Below, piece after piece: positions 62,054 to 64,000 of a stretch of DNA of 64,000 nucleotides. Both the position numbers and the translations under genes were made by a program. The notes below the pieces were generated by a model. It did no database searches, had not been told where the DNA came from, and saw only the letters and a program-made list of their open reading frames with translations. Source of the stretch: Xanthomonas prunicola (GTDB lineage Bacteria; Pseudomonadota; Gammaproteobacteria; Xanthomonadales; Xanthomonadaceae); assembly GCF_002846205.1 (NCBI RefSeq), contig NZ_PHKV01000002.1, forward strand, positions 186,001 to 250,000. The letters run 5' to 3'. Position 1 is the stretch's first letter, and each line of letters opens with the position of its first letter.

Positions 62054-63781
62054 TCACGCATCCTCCGTGACGCGCAGGACTTCTTCGATGGTGGTTTCGC
62101 CACGCAAGGCCTTGGACAAGCCATCCTCGTACATGGTGCGCATGCCGGCCTGGCGGGCCAGTTGTTCGATCTCGCCCATGCCGGCGCGGCGCATCACCGC
62201 GCGGCGCAATTCGTCGTTCATCACCAGGAATTCGACGATGGTGGTGCGCCCCAGATAACCGGTAGGTGCGGTGGTCGAGGGACGCGGCCGATACAGGAAA
62301 ATCTCGCCCTCGGGCTGCAAACGGCGCAGATTGAAGCGTTCGATCTCTTCGGGCGATGCGGCGTAGCGTTCGGCATTGGCCAGATCGAGTTTGCGCACAA
62401 GCCGTTGCGCCAGGATGCCGTTGATGGTGGAGGTGAGCAGATAATCCTCCACGCCCATGTCGAGCAGACGGGTGATGCCGCCGGCCGCGTTATTGGTGTG
62501 CAGCGTGGACAGCACCAAATGGCCGGTGAGCGCTGACTGGATCGCGATGCGCGCGGTTTCCAAATCGCGCATTTCGCCGATCATGATGATGTCCGGATCC
62601 TGACGCACGATGCTGCGCAATGCGTTGGCGAAATCCAGCCCGATCTGCGGCTTGGCCTGAATCTGGTTGATGCCCTCAATCTGGTATTCCACCGGGTCTT
62701 CGACGGTGATGATTTTTACGTCGGAGGTGTTGAGCTGGCTCAACGCGGTGTACAGCGTGGTGGTCTTGCCCGAGCCGGTGGGACCGGTCACCAGCATGAT
62801 GCCGTGCGGTTGCTCCAGCACCTTACGGAACTGCGGCAAAAACTCTTCGGTAAAGCCGAGCTTGTAGAAGTCGAACACCACCGTTTCGCGATCGAGCAGA
62901 CGCATCACCACGCTTTCGCCATGCGCGGTGGGCACGGTGCTGACGCGCAGATCCAGCTCCTTGCCCTGCACGCGCAGCATGATGCGGCCGTCCTGCGGCA
63001 GGCGGCGTTCGGCGATATTGAGCTTGGCCATGATCTTGATGCGGCTGATCACTGCGGCAGTGAGCTTGGCCGGCGGGCTTTCGCCTTCGACCAGCACGCC
63101 GTCGACGCGGTAACGCACCTTGAGCCGGCTTTCGAACGGTTCGATATGGATGTCGGAGGCGCGCAGCTCCACCGCGTGCTGGATCACCAGATTCACCAAG
63201 CGGATCACCGGCGCTTCGGAGGCCAGATCGCGCAGCGCTTCGATGTCGTCGCTGCTGTTGGCATCGCCATCGGCGGTTTCGACGATGGTGCCCATCGCAC
63301 TACGGCCCTGGCCGTACCAGCGCTCGATCAGATCGTCGATTTCCGAGCGCAAGCCCACCTGCAACAGCAGCGTGCAGCCGGTAGCAAGACGCACTGCATC
63401 GATGGCGTAATCGTCGTAGGGATCGGCGATCCACAGCTCCAGCCGGCCATCGCGTTCGCCAACCGGGCAGAGATGAAATTGTTTGAGAAAGCGCAGCGAC
63501 AGACTCTGCACTTCGGGCAGCATTTCCGGCGGGGTGTCGCCAAGCTGGCGTGCATCCACCAACGGCAGGCCGAGCACCTCGGCGCAAGTTTCTGCGTGAT
63601 CGCGTTCGGACACCAAACCCAGGCGGCCGAGCAACGTGAGCAAGCCCATGCCGGATTCGGTCTGCAATTGGCGCGCGCGCAGCAGATCGGTGTCTTTCAG
63701 ACGACGGCGTTCAAGCAGCGCATCGACGATGCGCATTTCCGCATTTCGATGCTCGATAGGATCGACGGCAACCGCGTTCAC
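62054..63781 (-). CDS. xpsE: Type II secretion ATPase XpsE (GspE)
   Basis: Cytosolic motor of the Xps system. From the GTG at 63781 the product has 575 residues; numbers below are counted from an upstream GTG at 63793. N1E/MshEN-like region (to about 150), Walker A GPTGSGKT (337-344), Asp box IITVEDPVEY (361-370), Walker B IIMIGEMRDLE, and His box STLHTNNA. The tetracysteine zinc motif usual in GspE (near 474-510) is absent. GGAG lies six bases before the GTG at 63781, which is why that start is preferred; ATG 63736 would be a shorter alternative. Confidence 0.95.
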   Translation of the reverse strand: MNAVAVDPIEHRNAEMRIVDALLERRRLKDTDLLRARQLQTESGMGLLTLLGRLGLVSERDHAETCAEVLGLPLVDARQLGDTPPEMLPEVQSLSLRFLKQFHLCPVGERDGRLELWIADPYDDYAIDAVRLATGCTLLLQVGLRSEIDDLIERWYGQGRSAMGTIVETADGDANSSDDIEALRDLASEAPVIRLVNLVIQHAVELRASDIHIEPFESRLKVRYRVDGVLVEGESPPAKLTAAVISRIKIMAKLNIAERRLPQDGRIMLRVQGKELDLRVSTVPTAHGESVVMRLLDRETVVFDFYKLGFTEEFLPQFRKVLEQPHGIMLVTGPTGSGKTTTLYTALSQLNTSDVKIITVEDPVEYQIEGINQIQAKPQIGLDFANALRSIVRQDPDIIMIGEMRDLETARIAIQSALTGHLVLSTLHTNNAAGGITRLLDMGVEDYLLTSTINGILAQRLVRKLDLANAERYAASPEEIERFNLRRLQPEGEIFLYRPRPSTTAPTGYLGRTTIVEFLVMNDELRRAVMRRAGMGEIEQLARQAGMRTMYEDGLSKALRGETTIEEVLRVTEDA

Positions 63782-63861
63782 ACTCGTCTCCACTGGTCCG
63801 GCGCCGACTGTAGCAGTTTGCCGCGACGATCAACCGCACGCATCTGAATCGCCCTGAAAAG

Positions 63862-63889
63862 CAATGCCCCCGGTGATTGGCCGGGGGCA
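63862..63889 (-). terminator. Terminator of the secreted protease gene
   Basis: Perfect 10-bp stem ATGCCCCCGG/CCGGGGGCAT with a 7-base loop, followed on the minus strand by TTGCTTTTC. It separates the protease transcript from xpsE. Confidence 0.8.
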
Positions 63890-63910
63890 TCGGTCACACT
63901 ATTTCGCTAC

Positions 63911-64000
63911 TTACTGTCGTGCAACGAGCGTCAGCTTCGCGTAGCTCGCCGCGCCGACCAACTTGATGTAGTACGTGCCAGCCTTGGGTGCAGTGAAACG
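63911..64000 (-). CDS. Secreted serine protease (C-terminal end only, PPC domain)
   Basis: Only the last 29 residues lie in the window: RFTAPKAGTYYIKLVGAASY and then AKLTLVARQ. This is the end of a bacterial pre-peptidase C-terminal (PPC) domain, as found on subtilisin-like extracellular proteases. A protease gene next to xpsE is typical of Xanthomonas and is likely an Xps substrate. Family and function rest on this short tail. Confidence 0.72.
   Translation of the reverse strand, partial: RFTAPKAGTYYIKLVGAASYAKLTLVARQ

Overview
The window is chromosomal DNA of a Xanthomonas, a plant-pathogenic gammaproteobacterium. The evidence is the Xanthomonas-type type II secretion operon in the order xpsE-F-G-H-I-J-K-L-M-N-D, a xag exopolysaccharide operon, an F-box type III effector of the XopI kind, an Ax21-family outer-membrane protein, high GC with GC-rich third positions, and the dispersed GGGAATC and hairpin repeats typical of this genus. 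The XopI-like effector next to kdp points to the X. citri / euvesicatoria / oryzae side of the genus; that last step is inference.

Layout. 1-470: the end of an NRDE/TANGO2-family gene. 530-1669: six tandem copies of a ~197-bp structured repeat. 1846-2281: RNase P RNA (minus). 2295-6016: a hypothetical gene and rsmI, divergent from lpoA-yraN. 6046-7967: a membrane hydrolase and a GlcD-like FAD oxidoreductase. 7981-16047: the complete kdpFABCDE potassium-uptake operon (minus), with two KdpE-like boxes upstream. 16496-19653: the XopI-like effector and a secreted S15/CocE-type hydrolase. 19840-24270: FMN riboswitch, ribE, ribBA, ribH, nusB and thiL (minus). 24489-26371: Ax21-family protein, a frameshifted isoprenylcysteine-methyltransferase-like gene and a small unknown gene. 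26604-30498: glyA, unknown, nrdR, GNAT, ribD (minus). 30698-34801: RcnB-like protein, ettA, def, arsC. 35389-38947: a secreted protein pair including a PA-domain metalloprotease, and pncB. 39337-45555: the xagABC-type polysaccharide operon with a glycoside hydrolase, then a family 2 glycosyltransferase. 46107-51125: a self-contained uptake locus (phosphotransferase, TonB receptor, PnuC-type permease, GntR regulator) with a DasR/NagR-like operator. 51430-63781: a glycosyltransferase-like gene, a small secreted protein and the xps operon. 63911-64000: the last codons of a secreted protease, probably an Xps substrate.

How the parts work together. Potassium supply (Kdp), riboflavin/one-carbon/thiamine metabolism (ribD, ribE, ribBA, ribH, glyA, thiL) and NAD salvage (pncB) are housekeeping. 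Surface and host-facing functions dominate the rest: type II secretion and its cargo, polysaccharide synthesis, an effector, and TonB-dependent uptake.

The most noteworthy signals are: a base-composition break that splits xpsD into a GC-rich 5' half and an AT-richer 3' half; a c-di-GMP-type MshEN double motif at the N-terminus of the XagB glycosyltransferase; a metalloprotease whose PA domain appears inserted between its zinc ligands; the GntR/TonB/PnuC/kinase locus with its operator; and twin KdpE-type direct repeats upstream of kdpF.
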